A program made the position numbers and the translations under genes. DNA of 64,000 nt from assembly GCA_963786805.1 (NCBI GenBank), contig CAWBAK010000002.1, forward strand, positions 434,001 through 498,000, read 5' to 3'. The first letter of the stretch is position 1, and each line of letters opens with the position of its first letter. Below are positions 29,006-37,719 of this stretch, one piece after another. This stretch comes from CALGFI01 sp963786805. GTDB lineage: Bacteria > Actinomycetota > UBA4738 > HRBIN12. Below the pieces are notes generated by a model. The model ran no database searches, was not told the DNA's origin, and saw nothing but the letters and a program-made list of their open reading frames with translations.

Positions 29006-30594
29006 TTAGGAACGCGGGTGATACTCGCCGAACACGCGCCGGAGCACGTCGGAGACCTCGCCGAGCGTCGCTCGAACGCGCAGGGCCTCCTTGATCAGCG
29101 GCAACAGGTTCTGGGTTCCGGCCGCGGCCTCCTCGACGGCGGCGAGCGCGGCTTGGACGGCCGGGGCGTCGCGTTCGGCGCGGAGCCTCTTGAGCCGCTC
29201 GACCTTGCTGCGCGACCTCGTCCGCACCGAGGTGCTGGAGCTCGATCGGCCGCTCGTCGGGATCCTCGAACCGGTTCACGCCCACGATCACCCTCTCGCC
29301 CGTCTCGATGCCCTGCTGGATCCGGAAGGCGGCCTCGTGGATCTCGTCCTGGTAGAACCCCGCCTCGATCGCGGCGACGGCTCCACCCATGCCGTCGATC
29401 TTGTCCAGGTACCCTCGCGCGGCGTCCTCGATCTCGTCGGTGAGGGATTCCAGGTAGTAGGAGCCGCCGAGCGGATCGGCGACGCTCGCGACGCCGGTCT
29501 CGAACCCGATCACCTGCTGGGTCCGCAACGCGATCTTCACCGCGTGCTCGGTCGGAAGCGACAGCGCCTCGTCGAACGAGTTCGTGTGCAGGGACTGCGT
29601 CCCGCCGAACACCGCCGCGAGCGCCTCGAGTGCGGTTCGCACGATGTTGTTCTCCGGTTGCTGCGCGGTGAGCGTCGCGCCGCCCGTCTGCGTGTGGAAC
29701 CGGAGCATCAGGCTTCTCGGGATCCTTCGCCCCGAACCGCTCCCCCATGATCCGGGCCCACAGCCGCCGCGCGGCGCGGAACTTCGCGACCTCCTCGAAG
29801 AAGTTCATGTGGCATGCGAAGAAGAAGGACACTCGCGGGGCGAACTCGTCGAGCGCCAAACCGGCGTCGAGCGCCGCCTGCACGTACGCGATCGCGTTCG
29901 CGAGCGTGAACGCGACCTCCTGCACCGCCGTCGCGCCGGCCTCCCGCATGTGGTACCCGCTGATCGAGATCGTGTTCCATCTCGGGATCCGCTCTCCGCA
30001 GTAGGCGAACAGGTCGGTGATCAGCCGCATGGACGGCTTCGGCGGGTAGATGTAGGTCCCGCGCGCCGCGTACTCCTTCAGCAGGTCGTTCTGGACCGTG
30101 CCGGAGAGCGTCGAGGCGTCGATCCCGCGCTCCTCGGCGACGAGCTCGTACAGCAGGAGCAGGATCGGAGCGGTCGAGTTGATCGTCATCGACGTCGACA
30201 CGCGCTCGAGCGGGATCTCGGCGAGGAGCCGGTGCATGTCGTCGATCGAGTCGATCGCGACGCCCGTCTTGCCGACCTCTCCCTCCGCGAGCGGGTGGTC
30301 GGAGTCCAGGCCCATCTGCGTCGGCAGGTCGAACGCGACCGACAGGCCGGTCTGGCCGTGTTCCAGCAGATACCGGAAGCGGCGGTTGGTCTCCTCCGCC
30401 GTCGCCATGCCGGCGTACTGGCGCATCGTCCACAGCCGGCCGCGGTACATCGATCCGTAGATCCCTCGCGTGAACGGGGTCTCCCCGGGACGCCCCAGAT
30501 CCCGCGCGGGATCGAATCCCTCGAGGTCCTGCGGCCCGTACACGGGTTTCAGCTCGATGCCGGAGTCGGTCTCGCGCTTCCCTTCCTCGGCCAT
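29006..30594 (-). CDS. Methylmalonyl-CoA mutase-type acyl-CoA mutase, large subunit, two frameshifts
   Basis: This enzyme rearranges acyl-CoA carbon skeletons (methylmalonyl-CoA to succinyl-CoA, or isobutyryl- to butyryl-CoA) with adenosylcobalamin. Seen: YRGRLWTMRQYAG, GLSVAFDLPTQMG, YIYPPKPSMRL, SISGYHMREAGA and FHTQTGGATLTAQQPENN. Two single-base insertions break the frame: near 29713-29717 and near 29210-29216. Joining restores KDPE(x)LMLRFHTQ and HLGADEVRSKVERLKRL, and the length becomes 528 residues. The B12-binding domain is absent here; a matching separate subunit is encoded at 51493-51900. The YRGRLWTMRQ motif resembles IcmA-type sequences, so the substrate is open. Confidence 0.9.
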
Positions 30595-30626
30595 CGCGTT
30601 CCAGCGTAGCGGGTAGCATCGCCGCC

Positions 30627-31274
30627 GTGGACATCGTCGACCCGCGCATCGAGGACTACATGCGCTCGCTCCTCGAGCGCTACGACGAGCCGGTGCTCCT
30701 GGAGATGGAGGCGGAGGGCAAGGAGCGCGGCTTCCCGATCATCGGCCGCCTCGTCGGGGTCACCGTCGAGCTGCTCGCTCGCTCGGTGGGAGCCAAGCGC
30801 GTCTTCGAGCTCGGATCGGGGTTCGGCTACTCGGCATATTGGTTCTCGCGCGCCGTTGGATCCGACGGCGAGGTGCACGGCACGGACGGGGATCCCGAGA
30901 ACGAGGCGAAGGCGCTCGACTACCTCTCCCGTGCCGGTCTCGACGGGCCGATCCGGTGGCACGTCGGGGACGCCGTCACGAACCTGAACGCGGTCGAGGG
31001 CGAGTTCGACGTCGTCTACAACGACATCGACAAGCAGGGGTACCCGGAGGCGTGGCGCGCCGCGCGCGAACGGATCCGCGTCGGCGGCCTATACCTGTGC
31101 GACAACGTGCTCTGGTCCGGCGCCGTCGCCGACCCGAACGGCGACCACGGGCGCGACGCCGAGACGACGAACGCGATCCTCGAGCACAACCGCCTGGTCG
31201 CCGAGGACGAGCGGTACGTCTCGACGATCGTGCCGACCCGCGACGGGGTGTTCGTCGCGCTGCGCGTGACATGA
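30627..31274 (+). CDS. O-methyltransferase, SAM-dependent (class I)
   Basis: A 215-residue methyltransferase with the SAM-binding motif VFELGSGFGYSAYWF near residue 60, DVVYNDIDKQGYPEAW and LYLCDNVLWSG. This pattern is that of the catechol/caffeoyl-CoA O-methyltransferase family (Methyltransf_3), whose members use a divalent metal held by the D and N residues seen here. The natural substrate is unknown. The start at 30627 is a GTG, 32 bp from the divergent mutase gene. The space to sdhC is 113 bp. Confidence 0.85.
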   Translation: MDIVDPRIEDYMRSLLERYDEPVLLEMEAEGKERGFPIIGRLVGVTVELLARSVGAKRVFELGSGFGYSAYWFSRAVGSDGEVHGTDGDPENEAKALDYLSRAGLDGPIRWHVGDAVTNLNAVEGEFDVVYNDIDKQGYPEAWRAARERIRVGGLYLCDNVLWSGAVADPNGDHGRDAETTNAILEHNRLVAEDERYVSTIVPTRDGVFVALRVT

Positions 31275-31387
31275 GCGCCTCGATGCTGCTGGTGGCTTGT
31301 CCGTTGCGGAGTAGACTGCGCCGGCCCGGGGGACCCGACGTCCACGAGGGTCGGCCGCGGCGGCGATAGGCTGGCGCTCGAGGGACG

Positions 31388-31789
31388 ATGGCGAAGCGGA
31401 AGTCCGACATCGGCACGCTCTACAAGGGCAGTCCCGGCCAATGGTCGTGGCTCCTCCATCGGATCACCGGCGTCGCCATCATCCTGTTCCTGTTCGCGCA
31501 CGTCGTCGACACGGCGGTCGTGGGATGGGGTCCCGAGGCCTACAACCGGGTCGTCGAGGTGTACCACAACTGGGTCGTGCGGCTGCTCGAGCTCGGCCTC
31601 GTCGCCGCCGTCCTGTATCACGCGATCAACGGCGTGAAGATCATGGTCTTCGACTTCTGGCCGTCCTCGGCGCGGAACATGAAACCGATCTCGCTGGCCT
31701 CGACGGCGCTGTTCATCGGCTCGATGATCCCGATCACCTGGCTCATGGGACGCGACATCCTCAACCTCGCCCTCGGCTGGGACCTGTGA
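31388..31789 (+). CDS. sdhC: Succinate dehydrogenase cytochrome b556 subunit
   Basis: This is a 133-residue membrane anchor subunit of complex II with three hydrophobic helices. WSWLLHRITGVAI carries the SxxHR motif around the haem or quinone site, and YHAINGVKIMVFDFW follows in the second half. ATG at 31388 starts a four-gene operon sdhC-sdhD-sdhA-sdhB. The stop overlaps the ATG of sdhD (TGATG). The 113-bp upstream region contains no promoter that I can name with confidence. Confidence 0.92.
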   Translation: MAKRKSDIGTLYKGSPGQWSWLLHRITGVAIILFLFAHVVDTAVVGWGPEAYNRVVEVYHNWVVRLLELGLVAAVLYHAINGVKIMVFDFWPSSARNMKPISLASTALFIGSMIPITWLMGRDILNLALGWDL

Positions 31790-32232
31790 TGGCGGTCGAC
31801 ACGCAGGAGCACGCGGCCGAGCCCGCCCGGCGGCCGCGCGCCGGTCGGCGGACGGGGCGCGAGCGTCCGGGGGGCGGGTTCGAGCTCTGGTCGTGGCTGT
31901 TCATGCGGGTCAGCGGCATCGTCCTGCTGTTCCTCGCGGTCGGACACGTCCTGATCATGCACGTGATCGACACCGGCGTGTCCCGTGTCGATTTCGAGTT
32001 CGTCGCGCTGCGCTGGGATTCCCCGTTCTGGCGCACCTGGGACTGGGCCCTCTTGGTCCTCGCGCTGGTCCACGGGATCAACGGGCTGCGCATCGTCGTC
32101 CAGGACTACGTGCGCTGGCCGGGGGTGCGCTTCGCCGTGAACATGCTCTTCGCGGTGATCGGCTTCTCGCTCTTCGTCCTCGGCACCGTGATCGTGTTCA
32201 CGTTCGATCCGAGCGACTGGCCGGTCACCTAA
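31789..32232 (+). CDS. sdhD: Succinate dehydrogenase membrane anchor subunit
   Basis: The 147-residue second membrane anchor of complex II. A charged N-terminal segment of 35 residues (Arg-rich, QEHAAEPARR) precedes three membrane helices. WLFMRVSGIVLLFLAVGHVL and VHGINGLRIVVQDY parallel the motifs of SdhC, typical of the two-anchor type. The ATG overlaps the sdhC stop by one base, so translation is probably coupled. Only 4 bp separate its stop from the sdhA start. Confidence 0.9.
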   Translation: MAVDTQEHAAEPARRPRAGRRTGRERPGGGFELWSWLFMRVSGIVLLFLAVGHVLIMHVIDTGVSRVDFEFVALRWDSPFWRTWDWALLVLALVHGINGLRIVVQDYVRWPGVRFAVNMLFAVIGFSLFVLGTVIVFTFDPSDWPVT

Positions 32233-32236
32233 CGCC

Positions 32237-33976
32237 ATGACGACCTTCCACACGTTCGACGCGGTGATCGTCGGCGCAGGTGGCGCGGGGCTCCGCGCTG
32301 CGATCGAGACGTCGGACCGGGTCAAGACCGCGGTGATCTCCAAGCTCTACCCGACGCGCTCACACACGGGGACGGCCCAGGGAGGGGTCTGCGCCGCCCT
32401 GGCCAACGTCGAGGAGGACTCGCCCGAGTGGCACGCGTTCGACACGGTCAAGGGCGGCGACTACCTCGTCGACCAGCCGGCCGCCCTCTTGATGACCGAG
32501 GAGGCGGTGCCGGCGATCTACGAGCTCGAGCACTGGGGGCTGCCGTTCGATCGCACGCCGGAGGGCAAGATCGACCAGCGCCGGTTCGGCGGCCATACCC
32601 GCAACCACGGCGAGGCTCCCGTGAGACGCGCGTGCTACTCGGCCGACCGGACCGGCCACATGATCCTGCAGACGCTGTACCAGCAATGCGTGAAGCGGGA
32701 CGTCCGTTTCTTCAACGAGTTCTACGTGCTCGACCAACTGATGTCCGACGGACGGTGTGCGGGCGTCGTGGCCTACGAGCTCGCGACGGGCGAGCTCCAC
32801 GTCTTCCGGTCCAAGGCCGTGCTGTACGCGACGGGCGGCTACGGCCGGATGTTCAAGGTGAGCTCGAACGCCCACACGCTCACCGGTGACGGCCCCTCGG
32901 TCCTGTTCCGCCGCGGCATCCCGCTGCAGGACATGGAGTTCTTCCAGTTCCACCCGACCGGGGTCTACAAGCTGGGGATCCTGCTCTCCGAGGCCGTCCG
33001 CGGCGAGGGCGGCATCCTGCTGAACTCCGAGGGCGAGCGTTTCATGGAGCGATACGCGCCGACGGTCATGGACCTGGCCCCGCGCGACATGGTCAGCCGC
33101 GCGATCTACCAGGAGATCAAGGAGGGCCGCGGCGTCGGGCCGAACCGCGACGCCGTCTACCTCGACGTCCGTCATCTCCCCCGCGACGTGATCGAGGAGA
33201 AGCTCCCCGACGTGACCGAGTTCGCGCGCGTGTACCTCGGGGTCGAGCCGACGACCGAGCCCGTTCCGATCCAGCCCACGGCCCACTACGCGATGGGGGG
33301 CATCCCGACCAACATCGACGGACAGGTCGTCGTCGGTGAGGACGAGGTACCCGTGCCCGGGATCTATGCCGCCGGCGAATGCGCGTGCGTGTCGGTCCAC
33401 GGCGCGAACCGTCTCGGCACGAACTCGCTCCTGGACATCGTCGTGTTCGGCCGGCGCGGCGGCAAGCACATGGCTGGCTTCGCCGAGGAAGCCGACCTGC
33501 CCGACCTCCCGGTGAAGCAACCGGAGACGCCGGTCCGCGAGCATCTCCAGGCGTTGATGAACAAGCCCGACGGCGCGAACGCCGCGGACATCCGGTCCGA
33601 GCTCCAGCAGCAGATGTTCGACCTCGCGTTCGTCGTGCGGACCGAGGAGAGCCTGCGGAAGATGCAGGAGATCCTCGGGGGCCTGCACGACCGGTTCGAG
33701 CGCGTGTACGTGCAGGACACGGGCAAGATGTTCAACACCGAGCTCATGGAGGTCGTCGAGCTCGGATTCCTGCTGGACTGCGCGGACGCGCTGGTCGCGG
33801 CGGCGCTCGCGCGCGACGAGAGCCGGGGCGCCCACTACCGGGAGGACCATCCCCTGCGCGACGACGCGAACTGGCTGAAGCACTCGCTTGCCTACCGGCA
33901 GGACGACGGCTCGATCCGCCTGGAGACCAAACCGGTCAAGATGGGACCCTACGTTCCGATGGAACGGAAGTACTGA
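32237..33976 (+). CDS. sdhA: Succinate dehydrogenase flavoprotein subunit
   Basis: This 579-residue subunit oxidises succinate to fumarate on FAD. Seen: the dinucleotide motif DAVIVGAGGAGLRAAIE, RSHTGTAQGG with the His that covalently binds FAD, HPTGVY and the HGANRLGTNSLLD FAD loop near 386, and a normal C terminus (KMGPYVPMERKY). Every motif expected for catalysis is present. Its stop overlaps the sdhB ATG (TGATG), so the flavoprotein and iron-sulfur subunits should be made in step. Confidence 0.95.
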   Translation: MTTFHTFDAVIVGAGGAGLRAAIETSDRVKTAVISKLYPTRSHTGTAQGGVCAALANVEEDSPEWHAFDTVKGGDYLVDQPAALLMTEEAVPAIYELEHWGLPFDRTPEGKIDQRRFGGHTRNHGEAPVRRACYSADRTGHMILQTLYQQCVKRDVRFFNEFYVLDQLMSDGRCAGVVAYELATGELHVFRSKAVLYATGGYGRMFKVSSNAHTLTGDGPSVLFRRGIPLQDMEFFQFHPTGVYKLGILLSEAVRGEGGILLNSEGERFMERYAPTVMDLAPRDMVSRAIYQEIKEGRGVGPNRDAVYLDVRHLPRDVIEEKLPDVTEFARVYLGVEPTTEPVPIQPTAHYAMGGIPTNIDGQVVVGEDEVPVPGIYAAGECACVSVHGANRLGTNSLLDIVVFGRRGGKHMAGFAEEADLPDLPVKQPETPVREHLQALMNKPDGANAADIRSELQQQMFDLAFVVRTEESLRKMQEILGGLHDRFERVYVQDTGKMFNTELMEVVELGFLLDCADALVAAALARDESRGAHYREDHPLRDDANWLKHSLAYRQDDGSIRLETKPVKMGPYVPMERKY

Positions 33977-34749
33977 TGACGCCACCCGATGATCTCGGCG
34001 AGGTCCTCGACGCCTCGGATTCCCGCGCCGTGGGCTCGAGCCACCGCATCACGCTCACGCTCAAGATCCGCCGGTACAACCCGGAGGCGCGCGGCGAGGA
34101 ATCCTGGTGGGACGAGTTCACCATCGAGACCGACCCGGACGATCGGCTGCTCGACGCCCTGCACCAGGTCAAGTGGTACCACGACGGGACGCTCGCCCTG
34201 CGCCGCTCGTGCGCCCATGGGATCTGCGGTTCTGACGCCATGATGATCGACGGGCGCAACGCGCTCGCCTGCAAGGTGATCGTGCGTGACGTCGCGCCCC
34301 GGGTGACGATCGAGCCGATCCGCGGGCTGCCGGTCCTCAAGGACCTCATCGTGGACATGGAGCCGTTCTTCGCGGGGTACCGCTCGGTGCTTCCCTACCT
34401 GGTCAACGAGTCCGGCGACCCCGACACCGAGCGGCTGCAGACCCCCGAGGAGCGCAAGAAGTTCGACGACACGACGAAGTGCATCCTGTGCGCGGCCTGC
34501 ACCACCTCGTGCCCGATCTTCTGGGGCGACGACGAGTACGTTGGGCCTGCGGCGATCGTGAACGCCCACCGGTTCATCTACGACTCCCGGGACGAGAACG
34601 CCGCCGAGCGCCTGGAGATCCTTTCGGACAAGACCGGCGTGTTCCGGTGCCGAACGACCTTCAACTGCACCGATGCGTGTCCACGCGGCATCGAGGTCAC
34701 GAAGGCGATCCAGGAAGTGAAGCGCTCGATCGTGTTCGACCGCTTCTAG
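33976..34749 (+). CDS. sdhB: Succinate dehydrogenase iron-sulfur subunit
   Basis: A 257-residue electron-transfer subunit holding three clusters. The [2Fe-2S] site is C79, C84, D87 and C99 (SCAHGICGSDAMM and ALAC), with Asp in place of the third Cys, as in the E. coli enzyme. The [4Fe-4S] and [3Fe-4S] sites are in CILCAACTTSCP and CTDACPRGIE. The N terminus carries about 25 extra residues compared with short homologues. It ends the sdh operon; an isocitrate dehydrogenase gene starts 35 bp later on the same strand. Confidence 0.94.
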   Translation: MTPPDDLGEVLDASDSRAVGSSHRITLTLKIRRYNPEARGEESWWDEFTIETDPDDRLLDALHQVKWYHDGTLALRRSCAHGICGSDAMMIDGRNALACKVIVRDVAPRVTIEPIRGLPVLKDLIVDMEPFFAGYRSVLPYLVNESGDPDTERLQTPEERKKFDDTTKCILCAACTTSCPIFWGDDEYVGPAAIVNAHRFIYDSRDENAAERLEILSDKTGVFRCRTTFNCTDACPRGIEVTKAIQEVKRSIVFDRF

Positions 34750-34784
34750 CTTCGCCTCCGCAGCGCCGCGAGTAAGGTTCGGCC

Positions 34785-35862
34785 GTGGCCCACCTCGTCA
34801 CGCTCATCCCGGGCGACGGCATCGGCCCGGAGGTCTCGGACGCGGCGCGTCGCGTCGTCGAGGCGACCGGCGCAGAGATCGAGTGGATCGTCGAGGAGGC
34901 CGGCGCGCGCGGTCCTCGAACGTGAGGGGACGCCGCTTCCCCCGCGCGTGCTGGAGCAGATCCGGCGCACACGGGTGGCGTTGAAGGGCCCCATCACGAC
35001 ACCGGTCGGCAGCGGCTTCCGCAGCGTGAACGTGGAGCTGCGGCACGAGCTCGACCTGTTCGCCGCGGTCCGGCCCTCGAGGTCCCTTCCCGGCGTCCCG
35101 ACCCGTCACGCCGGCGTCGACCTCGTCGTGATCCGCGAGAACACCGAGGACCTCTACCAGGGGATCGAGTTCGAACGAGGAACGCCCGAGGCGGCCGCCC
35201 TCCGAGCCGAGCTCCACCGGCTCGCCGGCGCCGAGCTTCGCGACGACGCCGGCATCACGGTCAAGCCGATCAGCGTGACGGGCGCCCGCCGGATCGTGCG
35301 CTTCGCCTTCGCCTACGTGCGCGCGAACGGTCGACGGACGATCACGCTCGGTCACAAGGCGAACATCATGCGTTTCTCGGACGGGCTGTTCCTGTCGATC
35401 GGGCAGGAGGAGGCCGCCTCGCATCCCGACGTCCCCTTCGAGGAGATGCAGATCGACCAGCTCTCGATGCGCCTGGTGCGGGGACCCGAGATCTTCGACG
35501 TGCTCCTGCTGCCGAACCTGTACGGCGACATCCTGTCCGACCTGTGCGCGGGCCTGGTCGGGGGCCTCGGGCTCGCGTCGGGCGCGAACCTCGGCTGGGA
35601 GTACGCCGTGTTCGAACCGGTCCACGGCAGCGCGCCGGACATCGCCGGCAAAGGACTGGCCAACCCGGTCGCGATGATCCTGTCCGCCGCGATGATGCTT
35701 CGCCACCTCGGAGAACGTGTCCGCGCCGACGCCGTCGAGGCAGCCGTGGATGCAGTCCTTCGGGAAGGTGAGATCCGGACTCCCGACCTCGGAGGATCGT
35801 CGAGCACCGACGAGGTAGCCGCGGCCGTGGCGGACGCGTTGGTCCTCCGCGGCGTGACGTGA
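34785..35862 (+). CDS. NAD-type isocitrate dehydrogenase family protein, frameshifted near the N terminus
   Basis: An isocitrate/isopropylmalate dehydrogenase family enzyme. The substrate loop RSVNVELRHELDLF and RENTEDLYQGIEF (catalytic Tyr) plus GHKANIMRFSDGLF (catalytic Lys) fit isocitrate dehydrogenase. The cofactor loop HGSAPDIAG carries the Asp-Ile pair that marks NAD use. The frame breaks in a GC-alternating run near 34900-34912: one base too many separates EEAGA from AVLEREGTPLPPRV. With one base removed it is 358 residues. The start is a GTG at 34785, MAHLVTLIPGDGIGPEV. It follows sdhB on the same strand and may share its transcript. Confidence 0.88.
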
Positions 35863-35928
35863 CCCGTCGGTCCGACGCGAGGCGGCGTGACCTGACCGGA
35901 TTCAGTGATGGTCGTGGTGCGGCTCCCC

Positions 35929-35946
35929 GGGACCCGAACCGGGCCC
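35929..35946. terminator. GC-rich hairpin between two converging genes
   Basis: GGGACCCG and CGGGCCC pair around an AAC loop with a single bulged A. It lies between the isocitrate dehydrogenase stop (35862) and the stop of the small cysteine-rich gene (35959), so it could end both transcripts. No U-tract follows on either strand, so an intrinsic terminator is not certain. Confidence 0.3.
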
Positions 35947-35958
35947 CCGTGGAACCTG

Positions 35959-36135
35959 TCAGCAACCCGGTTCGCCGGTATGACCGCAGCACTGCTGCTT
36001 GGAGAACGTCGCCTTCAACCGGTTGCGCATCGCGAGCCGCAGCTTCGTGCCGAGTGGGGCGTCGTACTCGCGCCAGTTCGTGAAGAAGTTCCCGAGGTGC
36101 TCCTCGGCGCGCTGCCGGAACCGGCGAGCGCTCAC
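35959..36135 (-). CDS. Small cysteine-rich protein ending CCGHTGEPGC, coupled to the fumarase genes
   Basis: This is a 58-residue protein. The first 45 residues are charged and helical (HLGNFFTNWREYDAPLGT, LRLAMRNRLKATF) and the last ten are CCGHTGEPGC. I recall other short actinobacterial proteins with a C-terminal CCGNxGxPGC tail but cannot name them; this is unverified. GTG at 36135 overlaps the stop of the fumarase beta gene (GTGA), and the Cys motif plus coupling argue that it is real although short. The CC...C tail could bind a metal. A function linked to iron-sulfur fumarase is a guess. Confidence 0.65.
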   Translation of the reverse strand: MSARRFRQRAEEHLGNFFTNWREYDAPLGTKLRLAMRNRLKATFSKQQCCGHTGEPGC

Positions 36136-36773
36136 ATCCCGCCCCCGTCGCCTTCGTTCCCGCTGTTGACGACGAGATGCAGGTCCTCGGGCAGCAGGTC
36201 GTTGCGCCGCCAGGGCTTGACCGTCTCCTGGTAGTAGTCGCGGCCCTCGCAGTCGTTCACGACCCACACGGGGAAGTCCTCGACCTCCAGGATGCGGATC
36301 GCCTCGGTCCCGAGCTCGGGCAGGGCGATCACCTCCTGCGAACGGACCGTGAGCGCCGCGAGGGCGCCGCCTCCGCCGAGCGCCGCCATGTACACGGCCG
36401 TGTGCTTCTTCAGCTCGTCGCGCACCATCGGTCCCCGGCCGCCCTTGCCGATGATGCCTTTCAGGCCGAGCTCGAGCAGCGGCGGGGTGTACTTGTCCAT
36501 CCGGCTCGCCGTGGTCGGGCCGGCCGCGCCGATCACGTTGCCGGGGCGTTCGGGCGTGGGGCCCAGGTAATAGACGATCTGGCCGGCGGGATCGAACGGC
36601 AACGGCTCTCCCCGGTCGAGCATCTCGATCATGACCTTGTGCGCGGCGTCGCGAGCGCTGTAGATCTTCCCGCTGACGAGTACCACGTCCCCGATCGCCA
36701 GCAGCCGGACATCATCGTCCGAGAGCGGGGCGCGGATGCGCTTGCGTCCGTCGTCGAGCTCCTCGACCGCCAC
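36132..36773 (-). CDS. Fumarate hydratase class I, beta subunit
   Basis: A 213-residue C-terminal-type subunit of the iron-sulfur fumarase (also tartrate dehydratase beta family). Seen: LAIGDVVLVSGKIYSARDAAHK, YLGPTPERPGNVIGAAGPTTASRMD, and KGIIGKGGRGP, the motifs of the beta fold that binds the substrate carboxylates. The GTG at 36773 follows the alpha-subunit stop by one base, so the two are coupled. Two-subunit class I fumarases are typical of archaea and anaerobes and occur in some actinobacteria in place of class II FumC. Confidence 0.92.
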   Translation of the reverse strand: MAVEELDDGRKRIRAPLSDDDVRLLAIGDVVLVSGKIYSARDAAHKVMIEMLDRGEPLPFDPAGQIVYYLGPTPERPGNVIGAAGPTTASRMDKYTPPLLELGLKGIIGKGGRGPMVRDELKKHTAVYMAALGGGGALAALTVRSQEVIALPELGTEAIRILEVEDFPVWVVNDCEGRDYYQETVKPWRRNDLLPEDLHLVVNSGNEGDGGGM

Positions 36774-36774
36774 C

Positions 36775-37641
36775 TCAGATCACCCGGGTCCCCGTCCGAT
36801 GCGCGTGACACTCGATGTTCACCGCGACCGGGAGCGAGGCGATGTGCGTCGCCATCGTCTCGACGTGCACGGCGAGGACCGTCTGCGTGCCGCCGAGCGC
36901 TTCCGGCCCGAGCCCGAGCGCGTTGCACTTCTCGTACAGCTCGGCTTCGAGCTCGGCGATCTGCGGGTCCGGGTTCGGCTGGCCCACCTTCCGCATCAGT
37001 GCGCGCTTGGCGATGACCGCGGACATCTCGAAGTTGCCGCCCACCCCCACGCCGATGATCCCCGGCGGGCAGGCGTTGGGCCCGGACTCGGCGACCGCGC
37101 GAAGGACGAAGTGCTTCACGCCCTCGAGCCCGTCGGCCGGCTTGAGCATCGCGTGCTTGCCCATGTTCTCCGAGCCCGCGCCCTTCGCGTCCACCTGGAT
37201 CCGGATCTGGTCGCCGGGAACGATGTTCGTGTGGATGAACGCGGGCGTGTTATCGCCCGTGTTCCGGCGGTCGAACAGCGGATCGCGCACGATCGAGCCG
37301 CGGAGATACCCGTCCGTGTAGCCCTGCCGAACCCCTTCGTTCACGGCGTCGTACAGGTCGAGGCCCGACACGTGCACGTCCTGCCCGATGTCGATGAAGA
37401 TCACCGTGTACCCGGTGTCCTGGCAGTACGGATACTCGCCTTCGGCGGCCAGGTCCTGGTTGCGGATGATCAGGTCGAGGACCTGACGGCCGAGCGGAGA
37501 CTCCTCCTTCTCGCGCGCCCGCTTGACGAGTTCGACCATCTCCTCGGGGACCGTGTAGCAGATCTCCATGCAGAGCTCGCGGACGATGCGGGTGATCTCT
37601 TCCGCATCGATCTCACGCACCTCGGCCATCGCGTATCTCAT
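36775..37641 (-). CDS. Fumarate hydratase class I, alpha subunit
   Basis: A 288-residue subunit that carries the catalytic [4Fe-4S] cluster and hydrates fumarate to malate. Three cluster cysteines are in YCQDTGYT, GPNACPPGI and NIECHAHR. The fold motifs GVGVGGNFEMSAVIAKRAL and GPEALGGTQTVLAVHVE match the family. The ATG at 37641 has GAGG about 13 bases upstream; an in-frame ATG at 37629 is a reasonable alternative. It leads the fumarase unit that continues with the beta subunit and the small CCGHTGEPGC protein. Confidence 0.93.
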   Translation of the reverse strand: MRYAMAEVREIDAEEITRIVRELCMEICYTVPEEMVELVKRAREKEESPLGRQVLDLIIRNQDLAAEGEYPYCQDTGYTVIFIDIGQDVHVSGLDLYDAVNEGVRQGYTDGYLRGSIVRDPLFDRRNTGDNTPAFIHTNIVPGDQIRIQVDAKGAGSENMGKHAMLKPADGLEGVKHFVLRAVAESGPNACPPGIIGVGVGGNFEMSAVIAKRALMRKVGQPNPDPQIAELEAELYEKCNALGLGPEALGGTQTVLAVHVETMATHIASLPVAVNIECHAHRTGTRVI

Positions 37642-37719
37642 GCTATCGCCGGTGCCTCGCAGCGTCTTACGGCGGACGCTGCTTCCGACCGCGCCACGCC
37701 GGTGAGAGGATGCAGCCCG

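Noticed and set aside
31275..31387. Promoter for the sdh operon
   Set aside because: TAGACT and TAGGCT boxes are present, but no convincing -35 box is at the right distance, so no site is annotated.
35915..35988. tRNA-like 3' end (CGGTTCGGG ... AGCCGCACCA) on the minus strand
   Set aside because: The T-loop has G where A58 is nearly universal, the T-stem does not pair, the acceptor pairs only about 5 of 7, and the D-loop lacks GG. It also overlaps a better protein gene. Treated as chance or part of the hairpin.
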